Below, one piece after another: positions 1 through 7,631 of a DNA stretch of 64,000 nucleotides. How positions within the stretch are numbered: the first letter of the stretch is position 1; the number at the start of each line of letters is the position of its first letter. A program made the translations under genes and the position numbers. Origin of the DNA: an uncultured Sphingomonadaceae bacterium (GTDB lineage Bacteria > Pseudomonadota > Alphaproteobacteria > Sphingomonadales > Sphingomonadaceae); the NCBI GenBank assembly GCA_903871605.1, contig CAIQHF010000036.1, positions 62,001-126,000 of the forward strand, in the 5' to 3' direction. The notes beneath the pieces are model-generated. The model had not been told where the DNA came from, made no database searches, and worked only from the letters and a program-made list of their open reading frames with translations.

Positions 1-2
1 GT

Positions 3-155
3 CATGTGAGCCTCGATACCACTAACCACTATGCCCAGGCCGATCTGACAGCCAAACGGCGGGCGCTTGAAAAGGTTGGCATCCCGTCCGCATCGACCAA
101 ACCGTCGCCCTGGAAGAAAGACGCCAGTGTGCTCGCTTGGCTCGACGCACTCTAA
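3..155 (+). CDS. C-terminal fragment of a tyrosine recombinase (cut by left edge)
   Basis: The frame is open from the left edge to a TAA at 153-155 and gives about 50 residues. It begins HVSLDTTNHYAQADL, the usual context of the catalytic Tyr in XerD/phage-type integrases (GH-x-S-x-x-TT-x-x-Y), followed by a charged tail ending WLDAL. The R-H-R part of the active site lies outside the window. This is a second recombinase, distinct from the tRNA-linked integrase at 48757-49845. It most resembles recombinases carried by transposons or by tnpABC-like recombinase clusters. The protein runs straight into a degraded region (ArdC-like tail, truncated ParB), so it probably marks an insertion or deletion boundary on the ICE. 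Confidence 0.6.
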   Translation, partial: HVSLDTTNHYAQADLTAKRRALEKVGIPSASTKPSPWKKDASVLAWLDAL

Positions 156-225
156 ATAATGAGAAGGACGCTCGCTACAACACGGTGAAAACCGTGCACC
201 GGCGGCGTTCCTTCACATTATCGGC

Positions 226-366
226 TACTCGCGATTACTCGACGTGCTGCGCGGCGACAATCGCGCCATCTTCCGCGCGGCGAGCGCCGCCAGCAAAGCC
301 GCCGATTATCTTCTCGCCTTACGCGACGGCGAAACCGCAGCCCAAGCGGGGAGGCTGGCGGCGTGA
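226..366 (+). pseudogene. ArdC-like antirestriction protein, C-terminal remnant
   Basis: An open frame ending in TGA at 364-366 contains VLRGDNRAIFRAASAASKAA followed by DYLL. This matches my recollection of the C-terminus of ArdC-type zincin-like antirestriction proteins of conjugative elements, where a DKRAIF..AA..A.KAADYL block ends the protein. The frame is open only from about 163 and has no plausible start codon. Everything upstream of this tail, including the HExxH protease core, is absent, and the sequence changes to the recombinase tail. Its stop overlaps the GTG start of the next gene (GTGA). The family assignment is from memory. The absence of a complete gene is directly visible. 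Confidence 0.4.
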
Positions 367-2057
367 CACCACGCCCACCGCTCGCCGACGAGCCGACGCC
401 GATCGGCCGGCAGACATTGGTGCCCGGCGTCGCGCCGATCCTGCCGCCCGACCGGCTCGCGCTGCGCGCCTCCGCGCCCTTGCGCTCGCCCAAAGTCCAG
501 AAGCCTGACGATGCCGCAGCGCTGGAAGCCTCGCTGATCGAGAACATCGCCCGGCTCGATCCAGACGAGGTGACCCGCTGGGAAACTTTCACTACGCTCG
601 TCAAAAAGGGTCGTAGCATTGACGATCTCTCGACCACCTTTGGCCTGCCCGAATTGATGATCCGTCGCACGCTGGCGCTCGGCAATCTTCTGCCGCGCAT
701 CCGTCATATCTACCAACGCGGCGACATTGACGGCACCACCGTGCGTCACCTGACGCTCGCCAGCAAGGCGCAGCAGAAAGCATGGCTCGCCTTGTTCGAC
801 GACGACGACGCTTATTGCCCGAGCTGCCACCAGTTGAAGGCGTGGCTGTTCGGCGGGCAATCGATCCAGACGAAGCACGCGCTGTTCGACCTCGCGACCT
901 TTACGGGAAGCATCGTAACGGACCTGTTCGGTGAGGGCGGCTATTTTGCCGATACCGACGCGTTCTGGGTCGCGCAGAATGCGGCGATCGAGGAACGCCG
1001 CGCCGCCTATCTCGACACGGGCTGGCCGGATGTCGTGATCGTACCCGCATCCGACCATTTCTCGACATGGGAATATGAAAAGGCGGCCAAGCGCAAAGGT
1101 GGCCGCGTCTATATCGATGTCCGCGCGACCGGCGAGGTAACCTTCCACGAAGGCTATGTCAGCCGGAAGGAAGCCGCAAAGGCGCGTAGCGGCGGCGGCA
1201 GCGCGACCGGCGACGGCGATGTGAAGGCCGTCCGGCCCGAGATCAGCGGGCCGATGCAGACCTATATCGACCTGCATCGCCATGCCGCCGTGCGCGCCGA
1301 TCTGCTGTCCCACCCGGGCGTGGCGCTGCGTTTGATGGTCGCCCATACCTGCGCGGGATCGTCGCTCTGGCGCGTGGCGGTCGAACCGCGCACCGCGCGC
1401 AACGATGCCATCGCCGAGAGCACGGAGGGCAGCGCAGCCGAAGCGGCGTTCGATGTGGCGCGGCGGGCGTTGCTGGGCGATCTTGGACTGTCGGACGACG
1501 AGGCGACGCTGTGCACCTACGCCGATGATGCCCGCACGACGACCTTGTTTCTGCGGCTGATCGACCTGCCCGATGAGACCGTGATGTCGATCCTGTCGGT
1601 CGTGATGGGCGAGACGCTCGCCAGTGGTGGCGTCATCGTCGAGGCGGTCGGCGCACAGATCGGCACCGACATGGCGCGTTGGTGGCAAGCCGACGAAGCT
1701 TTCTTCGACACGGTACGCGATCGCGCGGTGCTCGGGGAAATCGTTGCGGAGGTGGCGGGCGACGCGGTCGCCCGCGCCAATGCCAAGGAGAAGGGCAAGA
1801 CGTTGAAGGCGATCATCCGCGCGCATCTCGACGGCAGTGAAGGTCGAACCAAGGTCGAGCATTGGGTGCCGCGCTGGATGCGCTTCGCGCCATCCGCCTA
1901 CACGGCACGCGGTGGCGTCGGCACCGTCACGGCGGCCGAAACACTCGCTGTGATCCGATCGACGCTCGATGCGGACGCCCGAGGATCGGACTCCGACGAG
2001 CAGGCGGCGGTGCCAGCGCTCTTGCCGGACCCCGAGGCCGATCGGCTCGCGGCATGA
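363..2057 (+). CDS. ParB-family partition-like protein, N-terminal domain missing (probable fusion)
   Basis: 564 aa from a GTG overlapping the preceding stop. From about residue 50 the protein reads like the central helix-turn-helix part of the long ParB/RepB-like proteins of proteobacterial ICEs (SLIENIARLDPDEVTRWETF, then LPELMIRRTLALGNLLPRI). A long C-terminal region typical of that ICE family follows. The N-terminal ParB CTPase/nuclease fold with its GxRR box is missing. Residues 1-48 (…GRQTLVPGVAPI…LRSPKVQKP) instead resemble the start of a small conserved protein found after ardC in related elements, so an in-frame deletion fusion is likely. Such ParBs are thought to act in ICE maintenance. 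Whether this product works is doubtful. A GC-rich hairpin with TTTT follows the stop. Confidence 0.7.
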   Translation: MTPRPPLADEPTPIGRQTLVPGVAPILPPDRLALRASAPLRSPKVQKPDDAAALEASLIENIARLDPDEVTRWETFTTLVKKGRSIDDLSTTFGLPELMIRRTLALGNLLPRIRHIYQRGDIDGTTVRHLTLASKAQQKAWLALFDDDDAYCPSCHQLKAWLFGGQSIQTKHALFDLATFTGSIVTDLFGEGGYFADTDAFWVAQNAAIEERRAAYLDTGWPDVVIVPASDHFSTWEYEKAAKRKGGRVYIDVRATGEVTFHEGYVSRKEAAKARSGGGSATGDGDVKAVRPEISGPMQTYIDLHRHAAVRADLLSHPGVALRLMVAHTCAGSSLWRVAVEPRTARNDAIAESTEGSAAEAAFDVARRALLGDLGLSDDEATLCTYADDARTTTLFLRLIDLPDETVMSILSVVMGETLASGGVIVEAVGAQIGTDMARWWQADEAFFDTVRDRAVLGEIVAEVAGDAVARANAKEKGKTLKAIIRAHLDGSEGRTKVEHWVPRWMRFAPSAYTARGGVGTVTAAETLAVIRSTLDADARGSDSDEQAAVPALLPDPEADRLAA

Positions 2058-2062
2058 TGATG

Positions 2063-2091
2063 GGACGGCGGCGTTCCGTCGCCGTCCTTTT
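2063..2091 (+). terminator. Rho-independent terminator after the ParB-like gene
   Basis: An 8-bp perfect GC-rich stem (GGACGGCG / CGCCGTCC) with a 9-nt loop is followed directly by TTTT, 6 nt after the ParB-like stop codon. This is a classical intrinsic terminator layout on the plus strand. Confidence 0.6.
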
Positions 2092-2163
2092 CGGAACCTA
2101 AAATTCGGCCGCGCGCCCTTTGCCCTGCGGGCGCCGGGCGCGCGGCATATAAGGAGACGGACG

Positions 2164-2607
2164 ATGGCGGACCGTGTGTCGGCATCAATTACCCTTGGCG
2201 GCACGATCGATGCCGCGACCTACCAGGACCTTGCTCTGTGCATTGCGGGCGAGATTCTTTCCACCGATTGGGACGGCCCGATATTCGCGCCGGATCATCG
2301 GCATGAGGGCGAACCGTTGCGGCTCTTCGCTCGTGAAGTGTCCTGGGGCCGGTTCGAGGAACTCGAAGCCTTCTGCGTGGCAACGGGTATCGCCTTCGCG
2401 CGATGGTCGGACGCCTATCCCGGCCAATGGGGCTGCGAGCGCGTCGTCCATCGCGGTGACGGCGCGCTGCACGGCTACGCCGTGGATGGCGATGATGTCG
2501 TGATGATCGATCGCCAGACGGTCGAGCGGCTCGGCACTCTGGACGCGATCTTCGCGCACTTTGGCGAGGCCGATGTCATCATCCCGCCGCTGGTCGTCAC
2601 CGGATGA
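2164..2607 (+). CDS. Conserved hypothetical ICE protein (147 aa)
   Basis: The ATG at 2164 is preceded by a good ribosome site (AAGGAGACGGACG-ATG). The longer upstream frame overlaps the ParB stop and terminator and was not chosen. The product is acidic, soluble and aromatic-rich (Trp at several positions), with no signal peptide or membrane segment and no motif I recognise. Small proteins of this kind downstream of parB are common in ICEs of sphingomonads. No function is assigned. It stands alone between the ParB terminator and a hairpin-rich gap. Confidence 0.6.
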   Translation: MADRVSASITLGGTIDAATYQDLALCIAGEILSTDWDGPIFAPDHRHEGEPLRLFAREVSWGRFEELEAFCVATGIAFARWSDAYPGQWGCERVVHRGDGALHGYAVDGDDVVMIDRQTVERLGTLDAIFAHFGEADVIIPPLVVTG

Positions 2608-2788
2608 GGAAACCGGCCGCGCGCCTCGCGCCAGCATCCGGGTCGGATGATGAGGTTGCCCGGTCCCCCGGACCGGGCCGCGAATGCCTGGAGTCATTTG
2701 CGCCTCATCATCCCCCGGTATGGCCTGAACAGCGCGGGGCGCTGTTCATCCGATGCTGGGCGCTCGGCGCGCGGGGGGATGAAAAGGC

Positions 2789-2882
2789 TGGCCATTCCTC
2801 GAAACAGGAATGGCCAACACATCGGGGGGAGGCTTCACTCGTTCGCGTCATGGACCGTCGGACGGCATGCCTTTCGCCGTCC
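2789..2882 (+). promoter_or_regulatory. Two perfect hairpins in the leader of the 2902 gene
   Basis: The 294-bp gap 2608-2901 has no convincing gene. It holds an 11-bp perfect inverted repeat (TGGCCATTCCT, 6-nt loop, AGGAATGGCCA) at 2789-2816 without a following T-run, and a 7-bp stem (GGACGGC/GCCGTCC, 9-nt loop) at 2860-2882. The second ends 19 bp before the ATG at 2902. The first could be an operator or a structured leader and the second a weak attenuator. No experimental basis is visible. Confidence 0.35.
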
Positions 2883-2901
2883 GCTTTGAGGAGAGACCGC
2901 G

Positions 2902-3639
2902 ATGCAGGCGACATTCTCACCACCGACCGCCGATGTGAAGCACGGTGGATCCGGCCATCCCGCCATCGCTGATCTTGTCGAGCGGACCGAACGGATCGAG
3001 GGACTGACGCCGCTCGCAATCATGGCCTTCTTCATCGGCATGCCGCTCACGATGGGCCTGCTCAAGGGCCATCCGATCCTCGCGATGATCAACGCTGTGC
3101 TGCTCGGCCTGACAGGAATAGTCATCGTTCGTATCGTCTCGGCAGTCATTCTCACGCCGATGCGTTCCGTGCGCTACCGCCGCGCGGCCCACACGCTCGA
3201 CGCCGCTTTGGCCCTCCGGGCGCCGACGGCGACCGTTCGACGCTCATGGTCCGATCTCGCTCCCGGCGCTCTGGCGATCATCCCGGCCGGGCATGTCCTG
3301 CTGGTCGATCGGTCGACCGAATTTGCGACCGTCCGGCTTGATGTCAGCCAGATTGCGGGCGTCGATATCGTTACCGACGCGAGTGTCCAGATGACCGAAC
3401 GGAGACGTCCCGGTCTGATGCTCGCTCTGCCGTTGGGCGGTCTGATCGGGGGTTTGACCGTGGCCGGTCGTGCAACGACGATCGCGCGGATCGCCGAACA
3501 TCACGCCCTCGCGTTACGCTATCAGCTCGCCGCAAACGGACCGGTGCGCACCGGCCTGATCCCGTTCGGGCGCGATCGTGACGGCGCGGCGTCGCTCAAG
3601 CTTGCGATCGACCGGCTGCGGAGTCCGCTCGTGACATGA
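2902..3639 (+). CDS. Hypothetical inner-membrane protein (245 aa)
   Basis: Starts at an ATG behind a GAGGAGAG ribosome site. Residues about 35-80 form two closely spaced hydrophobic helices (ending LLGLTGIVIVRIVSAVI) and a third hydrophobic stretch lies near residues 170-190. The remainder is Arg-rich and probably cytoplasmic. No enzyme motif is seen. It is monocistronic, followed within 80 bp by the convergent mucR-like gene. A role in the ICE life cycle is possible, but nothing in the sequence shows it. Confidence 0.6.
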   Translation: MQATFSPPTADVKHGGSGHPAIADLVERTERIEGLTPLAIMAFFIGMPLTMGLLKGHPILAMINAVLLGLTGIVIVRIVSAVILTPMRSVRYRRAAHTLDAALALRAPTATVRRSWSDLAPGALAIIPAGHVLLVDRSTEFATVRLDVSQIAGVDIVTDASVQMTERRRPGLMLALPLGGLIGGLTVAGRATTIARIAEHHALALRYQLAANGPVRTGLIPFGRDRDGAASLKLAIDRLRSPLVT

Positions 3640-3717
3640 GCCCATCTGCGACGGGCGCACCCGATCATGACGGCGATCCGCTGTCGCTTCAGGGACTGAT
3701 GATCGGCGCTTTCTGCG

Positions 3718-4332
3718 TCAGGCGTCAGGCTTTGCAACAGCGGGCGTCTCGGATTGCGTGCCGAGATGGGCCTGCGCTGCGGCTTTCGCCGCTGCGATGC
3801 CGCGCGGCGTCTTCACGGCCTTGGCGACAACTAGTTTCTCGATGCTCGCCTTCGCGGGACGCCCCCTTTTCTTGGGAGCCGGCGCGATCGCAGATGCGAC
3901 CGCTTTGTCGACGTTTTCGACGATCGGGGCGGCGATGCTAGCGACCTTCTTGCGGCCAAGGCCGATCGCATGCGCGAGGCCGCGACGCGTCTCGGCATAG
4001 GCCGGCGCCACCATCGGGTAATCACGCGACAGGCCCCATTTGGCGCGATAGTCTTCGGGCGACATGTCGTAGTTGGTCCGCAGATAGCGCTTGAGCATCT
4101 TGAGCTTCTTGCCGTCTTCAAGACAGACCAGATAGTCGGGCTTGATGCTGGCGCGGATCGATACCGCAGGCTCGGCACGGGCGGCTTCGGAGACTTCAAC
4201 CGTTCCGGTCTTCGCCAAAGCCGCATGGACCGACGCGATCAATTCGGGCAGCTCGCCGCTCGGAACCGCGTTGTTCGAGACCTGGGCGGCAACGATGTCG
4301 GCGGTCAGCGCGATGAGATCGGTCGGTTCCAT
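3718..4332 (-). CDS. MucR/Ros-family transcriptional regulator with AT-hook-like tail
   Basis: 204 aa, longer than usual for the family (about 140). The core shows the Ros/MucR signature: LEDGKKLKMLKRYLRT, then SPEDYRAKWGLSRDYPMVAP and GLGRKK. The canonical Cys2His2 zinc ligands are largely missing. Only one Cys remains (VCLED in place of VCLEC), and the two His positions are Tyr/Asn-Tyr, as in zinc-independent relatives known in rhizobia. The extra C-terminus is Ala/Lys-rich with KKRGRPAK, an AT-hook-like minor-groove motif. The ribosome site (AGGAG) is well placed. Such regulators bind AT-rich DNA and act as global or H-NS-like repressors. Here it may silence the ICE, which is an inference. 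Confidence 0.85.
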   Translation of the reverse strand: MEPTDLIALTADIVAAQVSNNAVPSGELPELIASVHAALAKTGTVEVSEAARAEPAVSIRASIKPDYLVCLEDGKKLKMLKRYLRTNYDMSPEDYRAKWGLSRDYPMVAPAYAETRRGLAHAIGLGRKKVASIAAPIVENVDKAVASAIAPAPKKRGRPAKASIEKLVVAKAVKTPRGIAAAKAAAQAHLGTQSETPAVAKPDA

Positions 4333-4489
4333 ATCTTACTCCTGAACAATGCCCATGTCCTACGCACGGACGTCGAGAAAGGCCATCAGGACCGTCTCGC
4401 GCCACGTCCCCGCTGCTGGCGCAGATCGCGCTTAGCGATGTCACGCCACAGATTTCTCTTCCCCGGCCATGCATCGGAGATCACCGAGA

Positions 4490-4858
4490 TCATGGGCCGG
4501 CGCGCGCCAGCACAGCTTCCTGATAACGCACGCTGCCAAGATCGATCGACTCCATCGGCGCGAAGGGCTCCGTCGTGATGGCGATTCCCGACAACCCGCT
4601 CAGCTTGAAACGCCCCAGTTTGAGCTCGTCGGGGGCTTCGCCATTCTTCTCGATCGCGATCGCGTCGACGAAAATCTCGCCCTTGTCGGTGTAAAGGATT
4701 TGCGGCGCGACCCGCATCACCGTGCGATTATAGCTCCAGCGCAGACATAGACCCTGATCAAGCGACTGCTTGATCAGGGCGCTGGCTGTCGCGATCCTGT
4801 CCCCCTGCGATGCGGCCAGTCGGAGCGAAAGTTTTGCGCGTGGCGTCGTCCCGGCCAT
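4490..4858 (-). CDS. WYL-domain-like small protein
   Basis: 122 aa. The central part (SLDQGLCLRWSYNRTVMRV, then APQILYTDKGEIFVDAI) follows the Sm-fold pattern of WYL ligand-binding domains, with a strand carrying the LRWSYN core and a later LGRFKLSGL. It has no HTH domain, so by itself it would be a sensor or partner rather than a DNA-binding regulator. Homologous stand-alone WYL-like proteins occur in sphingomonad ICEs near DUF736 genes. It is transcribed with the upstream gene at 4883-5185 (24-bp gap). The family assignment rests on pattern recall and is moderate. Confidence 0.55.
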   Translation of the reverse strand: MAGTTPRAKLSLRLAASQGDRIATASALIKQSLDQGLCLRWSYNRTVMRVAPQILYTDKGEIFVDAIAIEKNGEAPDELKLGRFKLSGLSGIAITTEPFAPMESIDLGSVRYQEAVLARAGP

Positions 4859-4882
4859 TATCGACCCCCTTTTGCCGCGCGG

Positions 4883-5185
4883 TCAGGCGGCGAGGCTACG
4901 TGGTCGTAGCCCCCGCACGAAATGCAGCCGCCATAGGTCGAGCAGCGTCTCCGCAGCCACGCTTTGCTCGACCCGGACCCTGATCATGTGTCCATCCGGG
5001 CTGTCGATCAGATAGGGGCTCTGGCCGTGCAGTCGGACGCCATCGAGCGCAAGGCCATCGCGCCGGAGCCGGGCCAGAGCCGTCTCGTCGAACCGGATGT
5101 CCGACCACATGTCGAGCGCGAGTCGTGTGATTTCGGCGAGCCCGAGAGGCCCGGGATCGAAGCTGAACTCGGCAGTCTGGCCCAT
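4883..5185 (-). CDS. Hypothetical protein (100 aa)
   Basis: The ATG at 5185 has an AAGGGA ribosome site 9 nt upstream. The longer frame to 5395 lacks one and reads like non-coding sequence. The product is a small acidic protein with no membrane segment and no recognised motif. It probably forms a two-gene unit with the WYL-like gene downstream. Divergent from DUF736 at 5612. Confidence 0.5.
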   Translation of the reverse strand: MGQTAEFSFDPGPLGLAEITRLALDMWSDIRFDETALARLRRDGLALDGVRLHGQSPYLIDSPDGHMIRVRVEQSVAAETLLDLWRLHFVRGLRPRSLAA

Positions 5186-5611
5186 TTTCCACGTCCCTTG
5201 GCCGATCCCGCGCATGCCCCGCGCAACCCGCACGCCACAGCGATATCGGCGCATCGCTCCGCCATCAACGGCGACATCACTCGGTTCGGCGCATCGCGAT
5301 AGGACGCTGGCGGATGCGCTGTCGTCCGGCATCGCGACGTCGAAGAGCGCTGCATTTCCTCCCCATCCGCCCAACCTGTCCGGCTCCTTGGCCAAGACCT
5401 GGACCGGTCGTCCGTCGGCAAGAAACCATCGCCGCCGAACCTATTTCCCCGCCCGTCATACGGGCTCCTCGCGGTCGCTGCGCTCCAAATAGGCCCGCCG
5501 CTCCGGTCCTCCGCTATGCTCCGGCCTGGCGGTTCGCCGCCTGCCTGTGACCGGTCCTGTGGTCGGCCCATCGCCCGGAACAGGTTCGGGTGACCAAGTC
5601 GGAGAATTAAA
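5186..5611. other. Intergenic region between divergent genes
   Basis: 426 bp between the minus-strand pair (4490-5185) and the plus-strand DUF736 gene. The frames crossing it in all directions look like shadows (no ribosome sites, Arg/Pro/Ser-rich). It presumably carries promoters for both directions. I could not identify -35/-10 boxes with confidence. Confidence 0.4.
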
Positions 5612-5935
5612 ATGCCCGCCATCGGTTACGTCAGCAAGCAGTCGAACGGCAGCTTCAAAGGCCAGCTCAAGACCCTCTCGATCCGCGCCGAGGTCGAGAT
5701 CATCCCCAACCGCTCGAAGACCAGCGAGAGCCAGCCCGACTACCGCGTGTCAGCTGGTGGTGTCGAGGTCGGCGCCGGCTGGGTTCGCACCGGCGAGGCG
5801 TCGGGCAAGGACTATGTCTCGCTCAGCCTCGCGGCCCCGGAGTTCGGGCCGCGCCGGCTCTACGCCAACCTCGGCCGCGCCGCGGGTCAGGACGACGATG
5901 ACGCCTACGCCATCATCTGGAACCCGGCCGACTGA
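5612..5935 (+). CDS. DUF736 family protein
   Basis: 107 aa. It opens MPAIGYVSKQSNGSFKGQLK, the hallmark start of DUF736, and continues with the family's small beta-rich core (ending LYANLGRAAGQDDDDAYAII). DUF736 proteins are small, soluble and very common on alphaproteobacterial plasmids and ICEs. Their function is unknown. The ribosome site is GGAG, 9 nt upstream. An 11-bp GC-rich hairpin begins 8 nt after the stop, so the gene is probably a strongly expressed monocistron. Confidence 0.93.
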   Translation: MPAIGYVSKQSNGSFKGQLKTLSIRAEVEIIPNRSKTSESQPDYRVSAGGVEVGAGWVRTGEASGKDYVSLSLAAPEFGPRRLYANLGRAAGQDDDDAYAIIWNPAD

Positions 5936-5943
5936 AGCAACAT

Positions 5944-5969
5944 GGCCCCGCGCCTGACGGCGCGGGGCC
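5944..5969 (+). terminator. Strong GC hairpin after DUF736
   Basis: An 11-bp perfect stem (GGCCCCGCGCC / GGCGCGGGGCC) with TGAC loop starts 8 nt after the DUF736 stop. The T-run after it is weak (TGTCTG), so termination may be only partial. Confidence 0.6.
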
Positions 5970-5995
5970 TGTCTGCCGAGATCAGCCGTTGAGAA

Positions 5996-6958
5996 ATGGA
6001 CGCCATTTTAGGGTTGGCAGCAGCGGAAAATCCCGCGAGTCTGTCATGCATGGCGTCCAGACTCCGCTTCCTGCCGGAAGGCAAACGCGACGAACTCGAT
6101 TTCGTCGTCGAGATCGTGCGCGAGGGGTTCGCTCACGCGACCGAACGCCGGACCATGCCGCATCTGCGCGACGCGCAGCTGCTCAAGATCCTTTTGTTCG
6201 GGTCCTACGCGCGGGGAAACTGGGTCGAGGATCCGGTCGGCCGCTACTTCTCCGACTATGATCTGCTCGTCGTCGTCAACCATGAGGACCTCACCGATTT
6301 CGATGTCTGGGAGAAGACCAATCGCCGTCTGATCGATGAATTGTCGGCGGGAACGCAGCTGCGCACGCCCGCGAGCCTGATCGTTCACAGCCTTGACGAC
6401 GTGAACGAGAAGCTCCGGCTCGGCCGCTATTTCTTCATCGACGCGGTGCGCGATGGCATCGTCTTGTTCGAGGAAGAGGGGCACCCGTTCGCGACACCGC
6501 AGCCTCTCTCAGCGGCGCAGGCGCTTCAGGAAACGCGCGACTATTTCGAGGAATGGTTCGCGAGCGCGCGCAATTTTATGAGTTTGTCCGCGACCGCGTT
6601 GGCCAGCGACATGATGAAGGAGTCGGCGTTCCTTCTCCACCAATCCGCTGAGCGAGCCTATCACTGTTTCATCCTCACCAGCACACTCTACAGCCCGAAG
6701 ACCCACCAACTGAACCGGCTGCGACGCATGGCGGAAGACAGGGAGCCTCGCTTCAAAACGATCTGGCCCAACGCATCGAAAGCCGAGCGCCGCGCCTATG
6801 CCTTGCTCCACGACGCCTATGTGAAAGCGCGCTATTCGCGTCAGTACGTGATCACCGCCGAGCAACTGGATTGGCTCGGCGCGAGGGTGAAATTGTTGCT
6901 GGAGATCGTCGACACGGTCTGCCGTGAGCGGCTGACGACGCTCGAACAGGCAGCCTGA
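5996..6958 (+). CDS. Nucleotidyltransferase-HEPN fusion protein
   Basis: 320 aa with two modules. Residues about 50-160 carry the minimal nucleotidyltransferase signature GSYARG (69-74) followed by DYD (87-89), the metal-binding pair of MNT enzymes. Residues about 175-310 form an all-helical HEPN domain (HQSAERAYHCFIL; a possible Rx5H at R276-H282). MNT and HEPN are often separate antitoxin and toxin, the MNT adenylylating a Tyr of the HEPN RNase. Here they are one polypeptide, as in many proteobacterial ICEs, so a regulated RNase or kanamycin-nucleotidyltransferase-like role are both possible. The start is uncertain: ATG 5996 has only a weak GAGAA box, and ATG 6053 is an alternative that keeps both domains. 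Confidence 0.75.
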   Translation: MDAILGLAAAENPASLSCMASRLRFLPEGKRDELDFVVEIVREGFAHATERRTMPHLRDAQLLKILLFGSYARGNWVEDPVGRYFSDYDLLVVVNHEDLTDFDVWEKTNRRLIDELSAGTQLRTPASLIVHSLDDVNEKLRLGRYFFIDAVRDGIVLFEEEGHPFATPQPLSAAQALQETRDYFEEWFASARNFMSLSATALASDMMKESAFLLHQSAERAYHCFILTSTLYSPKTHQLNRLRRMAEDREPRFKTIWPNASKAERRAYALLHDAYVKARYSRQYVITAEQLDWLGARVKLLLEIVDTVCRERLTTLEQAA

Positions 6959-6970
6959 GGCACCTTCGCG

Positions 6971-7474
6971 TCAGACCAGATAGGCACGCATTTCGTCCCA
7001 GATTTTCTGCTTTGCCGGCATGTCGATGGTGTGCGCCGCGCTACTCGATGGCAATGCGAGGACGGCGATCGGGGCGGATTTGCCGAACTGTTTCAGGCCA
7101 TAGCGCAGCGCCGTCCCGCCATTAAAAGCGACCGCCCGCAGCTCGGGAAGCGTCGTGATGATGCCTGCAAGATCGCGAATTTCCGGCGACTCGATAGCGC
7201 TGTCGAGGCTGCCGCGACGGTGTGCCGAGGCGATTACATCCCACAAACCGACGCCGGCTCTGAGAAGCGCGTCGAGGCGATCATTATAGGCTAGGGGCGC
7301 CAGATCTACGCCGGTCACGCCCGACATCAGCCGCCAGAACTGGTTCTGCGGATGGGCATAATAACGACTCTCCCGAAGCGATATCTGACCGGGCAGGCTG
7401 CCCAGAAGTAGCACCCTTGTATCGGCATTCACGACTGGCTCGAAGGCCCGGCTCGGTGGAGATCCGTTCATCAT
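6971..7474 (-). CDS. DNA-deoxyinosine glycosylase (UDG superfamily)
   Basis: 167 aa from the ATG at 7474, which has an AGGA site. The longer frame to 7561 enters the intergenic inverted repeat. The motif RVLLLGSLPGQISLRESRYY followed by AHPQNQFWRLM is the active-site region of the hypoxanthine-DNA/mismatch-uracil branch of the UDG superfamily, and FNGGTA…LPSSSAAH matches its later strand and loop. The predicted reaction is excision of hypoxanthine (deaminated adenine) from DNA. It is convergent with the HEPN gene and divergent from the rdfS-like gene. Base-excision genes on ICEs may protect the transferred single strand or act on modified phage DNA. Both ideas are inference. Confidence 0.8.
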   Translation of the reverse strand: MMNGSPPSRAFEPVVNADTRVLLLGSLPGQISLRESRYYAHPQNQFWRLMSGVTGVDLAPLAYNDRLDALLRAGVGLWDVIASAHRRGSLDSAIESPEIRDLAGIITTLPELRAVAFNGGTALRYGLKQFGKSAPIAVLALPSSSAAHTIDMPAKQKIWDEMRAYLV

Positions 7475-7522
7475 CCCAATCCTGCCGACAGTCGGGCACC
7501 GCTTCCAGTCTCGGCAATAAGG

Positions 7523-7554
7523 GGTACGATTCTGGCACCCCCGATATTCGTACC
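7523..7554. promoter_or_regulatory. Inverted repeat between divergent glycosylase and rdfS-like genes
   Basis: GGTACGA (7523-7529) and TCGTACC (7548-7554) form a perfect 7-bp inverted repeat separated by 18 bp, about 80 bp upstream of the rdfS-like start. Its position fits an operator for a dimeric regulator controlling excision and transfer genes. No matching site was sought by computation. Confidence 0.35.
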
Positions 7555-7631
7555 TCTGCAAGACCCTCGCGCGACGGCAGCTCTTTCAGGCGCGTCAGCA
7601 TCTTGCCGACGTGGTCGGCGGGGAGCCAGAC

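Noticed and set aside
1-200. Possible second ICE attachment site at the left edge
   Set aside because: No copy of the tRNA-Lys 3' sequence (GGTTCGAGCC…GCGTCC) is present there, so the ICE must continue to the left.
306-2204. 632-aa minus-strand frame opposite the ParB-like gene
   Set aside because: Arg/His/Gly-rich antisense shadow with no family resemblance. The plus frame has ParB motifs, an appropriate stop and a terminator.
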